From contig JADFPE010000004.1 in NCBI GenBank assembly GCA_022562495.1, positions 1 through 61,203 of the forward strand: a stretch of DNA of 61,203 nt, read 5' to 3'. This stretch comes from Acidobacteriota bacterium (lineage in GTDB: Bacteria > Acidobacteriota > Vicinamibacteria > Vicinamibacterales > UBA8438). The notes under the pieces are model-generated. The model was given only the letters and a program-made list of their open reading frames with translations, searched no databases and was not told the origin of the DNA. Position numbers and translations under genes: made by a program. This document shows positions 28,017 to 36,527 of this stretch, in pieces (the first letter of the stretch is position 1; each line of letters begins with the position of its first letter).

Positions 28017-28167
28017 CGCGCAGGCTGCCGTACTCGTCAGGCTGCTCTGTCTTCAGATTTCTGGCATCGGACTGCAGACGCTCGCTTGGTGAACGGACAG
28101 CACCAGGCAGGTTGCCCTTTCGTCATAGCTGTAGACCAACGACCCACCTTCTGGGGGCGCTCTCCCT

Positions 28168-30630
28168 ATGGACACGCTGCTGCAGGACCTGAAATACGCG
28201 ATCCGCTCACTCCGCCGCAGCCCCGGCTTCACGCTGGCCGCCGTGGCCGCCCTGACGATGGGGATCGGCGCCACCACCGCCATCTTCTCGATCGTCAACA
28301 CGGTGCTGCTGACACCGGCGCCGTTTCCCGAACCGGACCGGATCGTGCTGTTCCAGCTCGCCTCTCCGCAGGGCACGAACCCGGCCGGGTCCCCGGCGAA
28401 ATTCGCTCACTGGGCCCGGCAGACCGATGTAGTCCAGGATGTCGCCGCTTTCAGGAACGGTCTCGTCAACTACACCGGTGGCGACCTGCCCGAACAGCTC
28501 CGGTGGGCGCAGGTGTCGGTCGACTATTTCCGGCTCTTCGGCACGCCGATCGTCCAGGGACGCGTCTTCGCGCCTGAAGAAGATCTGCCCAATGGGCAGC
28601 AGGTGGCGCTCATCAGCGAGCAACTGTGGGAACGGCGTTTCGACCGGGACCCCTCGGTCGTGGGCCGCACTGTCTCGTTGAGCGGCGAACCCTACGTCGT
28701 GGTCGGTGTGGTGGGTGACAGCTTCAACTTCCGGGATTTCGGTCCGGCCCCCGACGTCTGGACGCCGTTTCAGCTGGACCCGAACACGGACTCCCAGGGC
28801 CACTTCTTCCGGGTGGCGGGACGGTTGAAGCCAGGGGTCGCGCTCGCCCAAGCGCAGACCGCCCTGGAGCACTCCACCGAGGCGTATCGGCAGCGATTCC
28901 CAGACGTCCTCGGCGAGGACGGTCTGTTCGGCGTCGTGCCGGTCCGGGACATGCTGGTCCGCAACGTGCGCTCGTTGCTGTGGGTGCTGATGGGCGCAGT
29001 CGGCATCGTGCTGCTGATCGCGTGCTCCAACGTCGCCAACCTGCTGCTCGTGCGTGCCACCGGCCGGAAACAGGAGATCGCCATCCGGACCGCCATCGGC
29101 GCCGGACGGGGACGCATCATCCGGCAGCTCTTGACCGAGAGCGTCCTGCCCTCAGTGGCGGGTGGCGCGCTGGGGCTCGCGCTCGGCGTCACCGGTATCC
29201 GGGCGCTGTTGTCGGTGAACACGGCCGGGTTGCCCCGGATCGGTACCGACGGTGCCCTGGTCGGCGTCGACTGGCGTGTGCTGGTCTTCGCGTTTGTCGT
29301 CTCCTTCGGCACCGGTGTGCTGTTCGGGCTGATCCCCGCGCTGCAAGGCTCGCGCGCCGACCTGAGTGGCACGCTCAAGGAGAGCGGCGGCCGGACCGGG
29401 ACCGGGTTCCGTCAGAACAAGACCCGCGCCGTGCTGGTGGTCAGCGAGGTCGCACTGGCGCTGATCCTGCTGGTGGGCTCGGCGCTGCTGATCCGCAGCT
29501 CGCTGGCGCTGAACGCGGTGGATCCCGGCTTTGACGCCACCAACGTGCTGACGATGAGGATGTCGCTGACCGGACCCCGCTTCGCGACCGCCGCGGGGGT
29601 CGAGCAGCTGCTCCGTGAGGGGCTCGACCGCGTCCGCGCGCTGCCGGGTGTCGAGCACGCCGCCGCCACCTGCTGTGTGCCGTTGCAAGGTGGGTTCGGT
29701 CTGCCGTTCGTCATCGCCGGGCGACCACTCGACGACGGACCGTTCCACGGTGGCGGCGGCTGGACGACGGTGTCGGACGGGTTCTTCGAGGTGTTCCGGA
29801 TCCCGACGCGCCGCGGTCGAGTCTTCACCGAGCGTGACGGCAGCGGGGCACCACCGGTCGTTGTGATCAACGAGACGATGGCTAGCCAGTTCTGGCCCGA
29901 CGGCGACCCGCTGGCCGACCGGATCACGATCGGCCGCGGCCTCATGCCGGCATTCGCCGACGAGCCGGAGCGGCAGATCATTGGCGTCGTGGCCGACATC
30001 CGCGACGGCGGACTCAACACCGACCCGTCCCCCCGGATGTACGTGCCGCAAGCGCAGCTGGCGGACGCCGCGAATGCGATGAACCTCGAGCTGGCGCCGA
30101 TGGGCTGGATCGTCCGGACGCAGACGAGCCCGCAGGCGCTCAGCTCCGCGATACAGGAGGAGCTGCAGCTGGCGAGCGGCCTGCCAGTGTCGGATGTGAG
30201 GACCATGGACGAGGTGGTGTCACGATCCACCTCTCGACAGCGTTTCAACATGTTGCTGATGACAGTGTTCGGTGCGGCGGCGCTGCTGCTGGCGGCGATC
30301 GGGATCTACGGCCTGATGGCGTATTCGGTCGAGCAGCGCACACAGGAGATCGGCATCCGCCTGGCGCTGGGCGCCGAGACCGGTCAGATCTGGACGATGG
30401 TGGTGCTGCAGGGGATGCGGCTGGTCATGGCCGGGGTCGTCATCGGCCTCGCATCCGCCTCGGGGCTGACACGGTTCATCGCGAGCTTCCTTTTCGAGGT
30501 CGAGGCGTGGGACCCGGCGGCGTTCATCACGGTCCCGGTGGTGCTCACCGCCGTGGCGATGGTGGCGGTGATGGTGCCGGCGCATCGCGCCAGCCGGGTC
30601 GACCCGATGGCGGCACTCCGCAACGAATAG
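28168..30630 (+). CDS. ABC transporter permease of the duplicated orphan (ADOP) type
   Basis: 820 residues with two MacB/FtsX modules. It opens with the family signature LLQDLKYAIRSLRRSPGFT and GIGATTAIFSIVNTVLL. It has a MacB-like periplasmic domain in each half, and FtsX helices (SLLWVLMGAVGIVLLIACSN, NLLLVRATGRKQEIAIR, and at the C-terminus LMTVFGAAALLLAAIGIYGL, EQRTQEIGIRLALGA). It ends HRASRVDPMAALRNE. These permeases are abundant in Acidobacteria and are encoded without an adjacent ATPase, as here. Substrate unknown. Confidence 0.9.
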   Translation: MDTLLQDLKYAIRSLRRSPGFTLAAVAALTMGIGATTAIFSIVNTVLLTPAPFPEPDRIVLFQLASPQGTNPAGSPAKFAHWARQTDVVQDVAAFRNGLVNYTGGDLPEQLRWAQVSVDYFRLFGTPIVQGRVFAPEEDLPNGQQVALISEQLWERRFDRDPSVVGRTVSLSGEPYVVVGVVGDSFNFRDFGPAPDVWTPFQLDPNTDSQGHFFRVAGRLKPGVALAQAQTALEHSTEAYRQRFPDVLGEDGLFGVVPVRDMLVRNVRSLLWVLMGAVGIVLLIACSNVANLLLVRATGRKQEIAIRTAIGAGRGRIIRQLLTESVLPSVAGGALGLALGVTGIRALLSVNTAGLPRIGTDGALVGVDWRVLVFAFVVSFGTGVLFGLIPALQGSRADLSGTLKESGGRTGTGFRQNKTRAVLVVSEVALALILLVGSALLIRSSLALNAVDPGFDATNVLTMRMSLTGPRFATAAGVEQLLREGLDRVRALPGVEHAAATCCVPLQGGFGLPFVIAGRPLDDGPFHGGGGWTTVSDGFFEVFRIPTRRGRVFTERDGSGAPPVVVINETMASQFWPDGDPLADRITIGRGLMPAFADEPERQIIGVVADIRDGGLNTDPSPRMYVPQAQLADAANAMNLELAPMGWIVRTQTSPQALSSAIQEELQLASGLPVSDVRTMDEVVSRSTSRQRFNMLLMTVFGAAALLLAAIGIYGLMAYSVEQRTQEIGIRLALGAETGQIWTMVVLQGMRLVMAGVVIGLASASGLTRFIASFLFEVEAWDPAAFITVPVVLTAVAMVAVMVPAHRASRVDPMAALRNE

Positions 30631-30636
30631 CGGGCC

Positions 30637-30698
30637 GGTGCGCCACCGCACCGTTCCAGGTCGACAGCCGGACGTCTGACGCCTCACGCCCAGTGAGG
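30637..30698. terminator. Hairpins between convergent genes
   Basis: Two small stems occur in the 80-base gap: GGTGCG/CGCACC (30637-30652) and CCTCAC/GTGAGG (30682-30698). Without T-runs, termination is only possible. Confidence 0.3.
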
Positions 30699-30710
30699 TG
30701 CGCCGCGCCG

Positions 30711-32372
30711 CTACATGCCGGCCCGCTGCTGCTCGCGGATCGCGCGGAACTCACTGGTCGCGCTCCACTCCGGCCACTCGTCGGTGGCGGCCAGCCGCGC
30801 GCCCATGTGATACAGGAAGGTCAGATCGTCGAGCGCGCCGGACAGATCCCAGTCCGGTTTCACCTCGTCCGAGACCGCGTGGTAGTCGTTGGCGGTGTAC
30901 TCTTCCCGCTTCTCGATCCCGTAGCCGGGCGGCTTGTCCAGGTAGTCGACCCCAGGGTCGGCATAGAAGGCGGGAATTCCCGCTCTGGCAAACGAGAAAT
31001 GGTCCGACCGGTAGTAGAACCCCTTCTCCGGTTCCGGGTCCGGGTTGAGCACGCGCCCGAGCCGGTCGGCGATCTCGCCGGCCACGTCATCGAGCTGAGA
31101 CTGCCCCATGCCGACGACCGTCAGATCGGCGGTGCGACCCCACTGGTTCAGCACATCCATGTTCAATGCCGCCACGGTCTGCGCCGCGGGGTAGAGCGGG
31201 TGCTCGCCGTAGTAGCGTGAGCCGAGCAGCCCCTGTTCCTCGGCGGTCACGGCCAGGAAGAGCACTGACCGACGCGGGGGCTCCCCCTCGGTGAAGGCGC
31301 GCGCCAGCTCGATCAGCCCGGCGGTGCCGGTCGCGTTGTCGGCGGCGCCGTTGTAGATCTGGTCACCGGTCAAACTCTCGTCCTTGCCGAGGTGGTCCCA
31401 GTGCGCCATGTAGATGACCACCTCATCCGGGGCGCCGACACCCGGCAGCCTCGCCACGACGTTCTGCGAATCGATCGTGCGCAGGGTGTTGCGTACCTGC
31501 GTGCGCCCGGTCACACCCAGCGCCACCGGCTGAAAATCGGCGTGCGCCGCCTTGGCCTTCTCGGTCTCGAAGTCGAGCCCGGCCATCTCGAACAGCGACG
31601 CCGCGGCGTCCCGCTGAATCCAGCCCTCGATTGCCGCGCGCCCCATGTTGCGGTCGTCCGACACCAGGTCGAACGACTCGCCATACGGGCTGCTCCCCAC
31701 CACCTCCCAGGGATAGCCGGCGGGACCGGGCTCGTGAATCACGAGCGACCCGGCTGCACCCTTCTCGGCCGCGATCTCGTGCTTGTAGGTCCAGCGCCCG
31801 TAGTAGGTCATCGCCGGCCCGCCGAACAGGTCCTCGCTCGGTGGGTCGTTGACGAGAAAAAGCAGGATCTTGCCGGTGACGTCCACGTCCTTGAAGTCGT
31901 TCCAGTCGTACTCGGGCGCCACCGCGCCATACCCGACGAACACGAACTCGGCGTCCACGTCGACCCGCTCCACGACCCGCTTCGTGTAGGCCACGTAATC
32001 GGCCCCCGGCTCGAGCGTCCGGATGTCGTCTCCGCGGCTCACGGTCAGCGTGTCGCCGGCGGCCGGGGTGATGCCGACCAGCGGCACGTTCTGTACCCAG
32101 GTGCCGTCCGGGTTCCCCGGCGCGAGCCCGAGCGCGCTGAACTGCTCTCTCAGATAGTCGATGGTGCGGGTCTCGCCATCCGACCCCGGCGCGCGCCCCT
32201 CGAATTCGTCCGACGCCAGCCGCTCGATCTCCGCCAGCAGCGTGTCGGCACTGATCCCGGCCGCGACGGCCGGCGCGGCGTCGATGTGCGGGACATCGGC
32301 CGGGGCGTCCGGGGCGCCCTGACAGCCGACGAGCGCGAGCACACCGCACACCATGACGAACTTATGCACCAT
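30711..32372 (-). CDS. M28-family zinc peptidase lipoprotein
   Basis: 553 residues with a lipobox (VCGVLALVGC). A PA-type insert domain occupies about residues 120-250. The M28 metal ligands follow: His in IYMAHWDHLG, bridging Asp in GAADNATGTAG, the catalytic Glu and ligand Glu in AVTAEEQGLLGS, Asp in LNMDVLNQ, and His in YRSDHFSFARAGIPAF. It probably digests peptides in the periplasm. The start (32372) lies four bases downstream of the S9 peptidase stop, so both are one operon. Confidence 0.9.
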   Translation of the reverse strand: MVHKFVMVCGVLALVGCQGAPDAPADVPHIDAAPAVAAGISADTLLAEIERLASDEFEGRAPGSDGETRTIDYLREQFSALGLAPGNPDGTWVQNVPLVGITPAAGDTLTVSRGDDIRTLEPGADYVAYTKRVVERVDVDAEFVFVGYGAVAPEYDWNDFKDVDVTGKILLFLVNDPPSEDLFGGPAMTYYGRWTYKHEIAAEKGAAGSLVIHEPGPAGYPWEVVGSSPYGESFDLVSDDRNMGRAAIEGWIQRDAAASLFEMAGLDFETEKAKAAHADFQPVALGVTGRTQVRNTLRTIDSQNVVARLPGVGAPDEVVIYMAHWDHLGKDESLTGDQIYNGAADNATGTAGLIELARAFTEGEPPRRSVLFLAVTAEEQGLLGSRYYGEHPLYPAAQTVAALNMDVLNQWGRTADLTVVGMGQSQLDDVAGEIADRLGRVLNPDPEPEKGFYYRSDHFSFARAGIPAFYADPGVDYLDKPPGYGIEKREEYTANDYHAVSDEVKPDWDLSGALDDLTFLYHMGARLAATDEWPEWSATSEFRAIREQQRAGM

Positions 32373-32376
32373 GACC

Positions 32377-34443
32377 TCACCCCACCTGCCAGAGCAAGAA
32401 GCTGACCGTGTCGACCATCTCCTCGATCTGCTGGGACACCGGTTGGCCGCCGGAGTGCCCGGCGTCGGTGTGATACCGGAGCAGGATCGGCGTCGCGTCG
32501 CCATGCGTCGCCTGCATCAGCGCCGCCATCTTCCGCGCATGCAGCGGCGCGACGCGGGTGTCGCCGTCACCCGTGATATAGAGCGTCGCCGGATACCGCG
32601 CCGTCTCGTCGACGTTGTGATACGGCGAGTAGGCGAGCATGTAGGCGAGCTGCTCCGGGTCCTCGCTCGACCCGTACTCGGGCACCCAGAAGCCCGCCAC
32701 CAGGAACTGGTGATACCGCACCATATCCAGCAACGGGTAGGTGCACACGACGGCCCCGAACAGATCGGGCCGCTGGTTCGAGACGACGCCCACGAGGAGC
32801 CCGCCGTTGCTGCCGCCGCGGATCGCGAGATGCTCGGGGCTCGTATAGCCTTCGGCGATCAGGTGCTCTGCGGCTGCGATGAAGTCGTCGAACACATGCT
32901 GCTTGCGCTCGAGCATCCCGTCGCGATGCCACTCCTCGCCGAACTCGCCGCCGCCCCGCATGTTCGCCTCGGCGAACACGCCGCCGCTTTCCAGCCACAC
33001 GGCCGCCAGCGACGAGAACGCCGGTGTCCGGCTCAGGTTGAACCCACCATAGCCGGTCAGCAGCGTCGGGTTGGTGCCGTCGAGCACGACATCGGCGCGA
33101 TGGGTGATGAACATCGGCACCCGGGTGCCGTCCTTCGAAGCGAACCACGTCTGGGTCACCTCGTACCGGCCGGTGTCGATCGGCACCTCGACCTGCGCCC
33201 AGACGGTCCGCTCGCCGCTCTCGAGGTCGTAGCGGTAGATGGTGTTTGGTCGATGATAGGACTGGAAGGTGAAGAACGCCTCGTTGCTCGTCCAGCGCCC
33301 GGCACCGCCACCGACCGACCCGAGCGTCTCGAACGAGATGTCGCGCACGTACGTGCCCGATAGCTCGTAGATCGCCACATGCGGCTGGACATCCTGCAGA
33401 TACGACACCGCCAGCCGTCCGCCGAGCCCGCGCGCCTCCTGGATGACCACGTCGTCGCGCTCGGGGATGATCTCGCGCCAGTGGTCGACCGCGGGGTTGG
33501 CCAAATCCGCCACCATCACCCGTTTGTTCGGCGCGTCGAGGTTCGTCGTGATCACCAACTGGTCGCCGGCGAACTCGGCCCAGGACTCGGAGACCCCGTC
33601 CTTGATGACGGTGGTGAACGGCGCCGCCGTGGTCAGATCCTTCAGGTGGATCTCGGTCGGCCCGGACGAGCCCTCAATCACATGGACCAGCAGCCAGCGG
33701 CCGTCATCGGACAACAGCGAGACCGGAATATGATGCAGCAGGTAGCCGTCGCCGAAGAGCTGGATGTCGGCGCTCGCATCGGTTCCGAGCGCATGGAACA
33801 TCACCCGCGGGGTCACGTCTCCATACCGCTCGTAGTAGAACCCGGTCTTGTCCGGGGTCAGGTTGACCTGCCCATACCGCGCCGCCGGCAGCCTGTCGTC
33901 GAGGTCCGTGCCGGTGTCGACGTCGCGCAGGTGAATCGACACCTCGTCGACCCCACCGTCCCGCACCGCGTAGACCACGAGTCGGCCGTCGCGCGAGATG
34001 TCGAGGTAGCTGACGCTGGTGGTGTGGTCCGGGCTCATCGGATGCGGGTCGATCAGGACCCGGTCCTCGCCGTCGATCCCCTCCCGGACATACAGCACCG
34101 ACAGGTCCGCATCGGCGCGCCGCCGGCTGGAGAAATACCGTCCACCCCGCTCGTTCGGCAGACCGATGGCTTCGACCTTCAGCACGGAGGCCACCAGTGT
34201 CTCCAGCTCGTCGCGACGCGGGAGCGGCTGCAGCAGCGTGTCCGTGTAGGCGTTCTGCGTCTCGATCCAGGCACGGGTCTCCGGTGCCTCCTGGTCCTCG
34301 AGCCAGCGATACGGATCCCGGATCTCGACGCCATGTAGCGTCTCGACGACCTCGCGTCTCTCGGTCGGTGGCGGCGACACGGTCACTCCTGGTTTCTCGA
34401 CGGCACAGCCCGACAGCAGCCCGACCGCTGTCGCGATCCCCAC
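32377..34443 (-). CDS. S9A prolyl oligopeptidase-like lipoprotein
   Basis: About 688 residues. The seven-bladed propeller begins at RDPYRWLEDQEAPETRAWIE, a signature of prolyl oligopeptidases. The hydrolase domain carries the catalytic Ser in RGGSNGGLLVG, Asp in ITGDGDTRVAPLHA and His in YHTDAGHSGG. The N-terminus has a short lipobox-like segment (GIATAVGLLSGC). The frame is open to 34665, but that part encodes a dispersed repeat, so I choose GTG 34443, which begins the signal sequence. It is probably a periplasmic, lipid-anchored peptidase, co-transcribed with the M28 gene. Confidence 0.85.
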   Translation of the reverse strand: MGIATAVGLLSGCAVEKPGVTVSPPPTERREVVETLHGVEIRDPYRWLEDQEAPETRAWIETQNAYTDTLLQPLPRRDELETLVASVLKVEAIGLPNERGGRYFSSRRRADADLSVLYVREGIDGEDRVLIDPHPMSPDHTTSVSYLDISRDGRLVVYAVRDGGVDEVSIHLRDVDTGTDLDDRLPAARYGQVNLTPDKTGFYYERYGDVTPRVMFHALGTDASADIQLFGDGYLLHHIPVSLLSDDGRWLLVHVIEGSSGPTEIHLKDLTTAAPFTTVIKDGVSESWAEFAGDQLVITTNLDAPNKRVMVADLANPAVDHWREIIPERDDVVIQEARGLGGRLAVSYLQDVQPHVAIYELSGTYVRDISFETLGSVGGGAGRWTSNEAFFTFQSYHRPNTIYRYDLESGERTVWAQVEVPIDTGRYEVTQTWFASKDGTRVPMFITHRADVVLDGTNPTLLTGYGGFNLSRTPAFSSLAAVWLESGGVFAEANMRGGGEFGEEWHRDGMLERKQHVFDDFIAAAEHLIAEGYTSPEHLAIRGGSNGGLLVGVVSNQRPDLFGAVVCTYPLLDMVRYHQFLVAGFWVPEYGSSEDPEQLAYMLAYSPYHNVDETARYPATLYITGDGDTRVAPLHARKMAALMQATHGDATPILLRYHTDAGHSGGQPVSQQIEEMVDTVSFLLWQVG

Positions 34444-34495
34444 GCCGGCCAGCCGGCGTCTTATCCCGGAGTGCCCGTGGGTTGTCGCTGTGGCG

Positions 34496-34588
34496 CAGGC
34501 CTGTCCGCCTCCGTTCGCTGCCGCTCGAGGTATCAGCGAACTACGGCAAGATCTCGCCGTCGCCCTGGCGAAGGCGGACAGGCCTGCG
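34496..34588. repeat. Palindromic GGCGAAGGCGG-family repeat, ~90 bp
   Basis: The outer arms are AGGCCTGTCCGCCTCCG and GCGAAGGCGGACAGGCCT, forming an inverted repeat around an AACTACGGCAAGATCTCG core. It lies upstream of the S9 peptidase, and the frame remains open through it, so it can masquerade as an N-terminal extension. Confidence 0.65.
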
Positions 34589-34639
34589 AGGCAAGGCTGA
34601 AGCCGTGCCCCACGGATGTCACACACGTGCGCTCCGGGT

Positions 34640-34706
34640 CTGAAGAAAGTGGGCGAAGCCATCAACGTCCTCCTGTCTCCTGACTCCTGTCTCCTGCCTC
34701 CTCACC
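34640..34706. repeat. Polypyrimidine repeat overlapping the esterase 3' end
   Basis: After GGGCGAAGCC comes a run of CTCCTGTCTCCTGACTCCTG-type units to about 34703. Read on the minus strand it encodes the last residues of the esterase (EEAGDRSQETGGR) and its stop codon at 34662. Confidence 0.7.
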
Positions 34707-35375
34707 GAGCACCCGGGCAAGCCACCGGCCGATCTCCTGCACCTCCTCGGGACAGATCTGGTGCGCCATCGGGTACTCGTGCCACTCGACATGATAGCCG
34801 GCCGCGCGCAGCAGCTCGGCACTGCCGTGCCCGATCCGGTACGGCACGACGTCATCGTGCTGGCCGTGCGCCTGCAGGATCTCGACCCGATGGTTGACCT
34901 CGCTCGCCTCGGCCGACAGGGACTCGTGCAACGGAAGATACCCCGACAAGGCCAGGATGCCGGCCAGCGGCGCCGCGTGGCGCAGCCCGGTGAACAGCGC
35001 CATCGCCGCGCCTTGGGAAAAACCGGCCAGCACGATCCGTGACGACGGCACGCCGCGGTCGACCTCGCGTGCGATGAGATCTGCGATGGCCGTCGCGGAC
35101 CGGCGGATACCGGTCTCGTCCTGTCCACGCGCGTCGAGACTGACGATGTCGTACCAGGCGCGCGTCCGCATCCCCATGTTCAGCGTGACCGGAATGACCG
35201 GGGCATGCGGAAACACGTAGCGGATGGCCAGATCCGGTGAGACGCCGAGCTGCGGCGGCAACGAAGCGAAGTCGTGCCCGTCGGCGCCGAGCCCATGCAT
35301 CCAGATCACGGACGCGTGCGCCGGCCGATCCGGTTCCTGTTCAACGGTCTCGAGCAGTGGTGTCGTGGTCGTCAC
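34662..35375 (-). CDS. Carboxylesterase/phospholipase-type alpha/beta hydrolase
   Basis: 237 residues. The triad is clear: Ser120 in AGFSQGAAM, Asp174 or 175 in AHGQHDDVVPY, and His205 in PMAHQICPEE. The oxyanion region is VIWMHGLGADGHDF. This is the small carboxylesterase (Est/YpfH-like) family. The last about 14 residues (from GEEAGDRSQE) come from a dispersed polypyrimidine repeat and are not part of the fold. So a repeat has replaced the original stop region. Confidence 0.85.
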   Translation of the reverse strand: MTTTTPLLETVEQEPDRPAHASVIWMHGLGADGHDFASLPPQLGVSPDLAIRYVFPHAPVIPVTLNMGMRTRAWYDIVSLDARGQDETGIRRSATAIADLIAREVDRGVPSSRIVLAGFSQGAAMALFTGLRHAAPLAGILALSGYLPLHESLSAEASEVNHRVEILQAHGQHDDVVPYRIGHGSAELLRAAGYHVEWHEYPMAHQICPEEVQEIGRWLARVLGEEAGDRSQETGGR

Positions 35376-35458
35376 GGTAGGAAGCTGCGTCAGGCAACGG
35401 TGATCGTGGTCGGCGGCGGGAACGACACCCAGGCAACCGCGGTCGCCGCCCTCCAGCG

Positions 35459-35480
35459 TCTCCTGCCTCCTGACTCCTCC
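35459..35480. repeat. Polypyrimidine repeat next to DUF4159 gene end
   Basis: TCTCCTGCCTCCTGACTCCT, of the same family as at 34.7, 40.6, 44.9, 49.2 and 56.9 kb, lies directly beyond the stop of the DUF4159 gene at 35482. Confidence 0.65.
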
Positions 35481-35481
35481 G

Positions 35482-36327
35482 TCAATGCGTCATCGCGTGC
35501 AGGAGGACGTTGATCCCGACGGCGTAGGAGGTCACCGAGAAGCGATAGAAGAACTCGTAGTCCTCTCCTTCACGCTCCCACCCGTCGGCGATGTCGGTGT
35601 TGTGGGTCATCAGCACCATGAGCCGGCCGTGCTCGTCATAGATACCCCGCACATGGACCTCTTCGCTCAGAGCGCCACGCTCGGACGTGGTCGTCCCGCC
35701 CACACGCCGAAAGTGCTGGATCGACGGGACCTGGGGCACCTCCTCGACATCGAACATCCCATGGTGGATCGGGTCCGACATCGGGATGTCGACGATCGGG
35801 TACTGACCGGGCGGCAACACCTTGCCGATCTCACCCACCCACTGCTCCCACGCGAACGGTCCCCAGAAGTCGTCGACCCACAGGAACCCGCCCTTGCGCA
35901 AGTAGGCGCCCAGCCCGTCCCGCTCCTCTGGACTGAACCAGACGGTGCCGACATCCGACATGAACAGGAACGGATAGGTGAAGAGCTGCGGGTCCGTCAA
36001 CCGGACGACGATATGATCCGGCTTGTTGTTGCGGTCGAGCCCGACCGGCGTGCGGGTCAGCTCCGACAGCCTGATCGTGAAGTTGATGTCGGCGTCCGGA
36101 TAGTCGGTGTGCCACCCCTGGCCGCCCCGCTCACGATGCGTGCTCTGATAGAGCCCGCGCGTGAACGTGAAGAGACGATGGGTCGGCTCGCCGTCCGGGA
36201 ACCTGGGTGGCATACGTGACCACCCCCAGCGCTGCGCGGAGGCCGCCGTCGCACCGACAAGGAGCACCGCCACGAGCGCCCACCCGAGAATCCGCCTGAC
36301 CACATGCGCCCAGGTCTGTCGTGTCAC
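35482..36327 (-). CDS. DUF4159-family exported protein, paralog 1
   Basis: 281 residues with a signal peptide (ILGWALVAVLLVGATAASAQ). The family core is a GATase-like fold: FTFTRGLYQSTHRERGG, DYPDADINFTIRLSELT, LRKGGFLWVDDFWGPFAWEQ, and late LMVLMTHNTDIADGWE with a hydrophobic C-terminus ending in LLHAMTH. DUF4159 domains are common in MoxR/Bat-type clusters and probably bind a ligand or partner rather than catalyse. This copy lies downstream of the large DUF4175 gene, beyond a terminator-like hairpin. Confidence 0.8.
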   Translation of the reverse strand: MTRQTWAHVVRRILGWALVAVLLVGATAASAQRWGWSRMPPRFPDGEPTHRLFTFTRGLYQSTHRERGGQGWHTDYPDADINFTIRLSELTRTPVGLDRNNKPDHIVVRLTDPQLFTYPFLFMSDVGTVWFSPEERDGLGAYLRKGGFLWVDDFWGPFAWEQWVGEIGKVLPPGQYPIVDIPMSDPIHHGMFDVEEVPQVPSIQHFRRVGGTTTSERGALSEEVHVRGIYDEHGRLMVLMTHNTDIADGWEREGEDYEFFYRFSVTSYAVGINVLLHAMTH

Positions 36328-36345
36328 GCCGCCGGGGTCGCCTTC

Positions 36346-36379
36346 ATAAAGACAAACGCGGCGGGCACCCCGCCGCGTT
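36346..36379 (-). terminator. Rho-independent terminator-like hairpin (minus strand)
   Basis: AACGCGGCGGG / CCCGCCGCGTT form a perfect 11-bp stem with a 3-base loop at 36355-36379. On the minus strand it is followed by TTTGTCTTTAT. It would end transcription from the DUF4175 gene before the DUF4159 gene, implying a separate promoter or partial read-through. Confidence 0.65.
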
Positions 36380-36439
36380 CGTTCACCCGATACGTACGAG
36401 CCAAAACCCTCGAGTCAGACAGGGCGACGCCCTCCCGCT

Positions 36440-36507
36440 TTCTCCTGACTGCCCGCCTCCATTCGCGCCGCTGCTCGCCGTAGCCTTGGCGAAGGCGGCC
36501 TGACGTC
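36440..36507. repeat. Pyrimidine tract and GGCGAAGGCGG core
   Basis: TTTCTCCTGACTGCCCGCCTCC is followed, after GCTGCTCGCCG, by TAGCCTTGGCGAAGGCGGCC. It combines members of both dispersed families just downstream of the DUF4175 stop. Confidence 0.55.
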
Positions 36508-36527
36508 TGCCTACCCGAGCACTCGCT

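Noticed and set aside
34560-34665. N-terminal extension of the S9 peptidase up to ATG 34665
   Set aside because: It would translate the palindromic repeat and lies ahead of a good lipoprotein signal; GTG 34443 is preferred.
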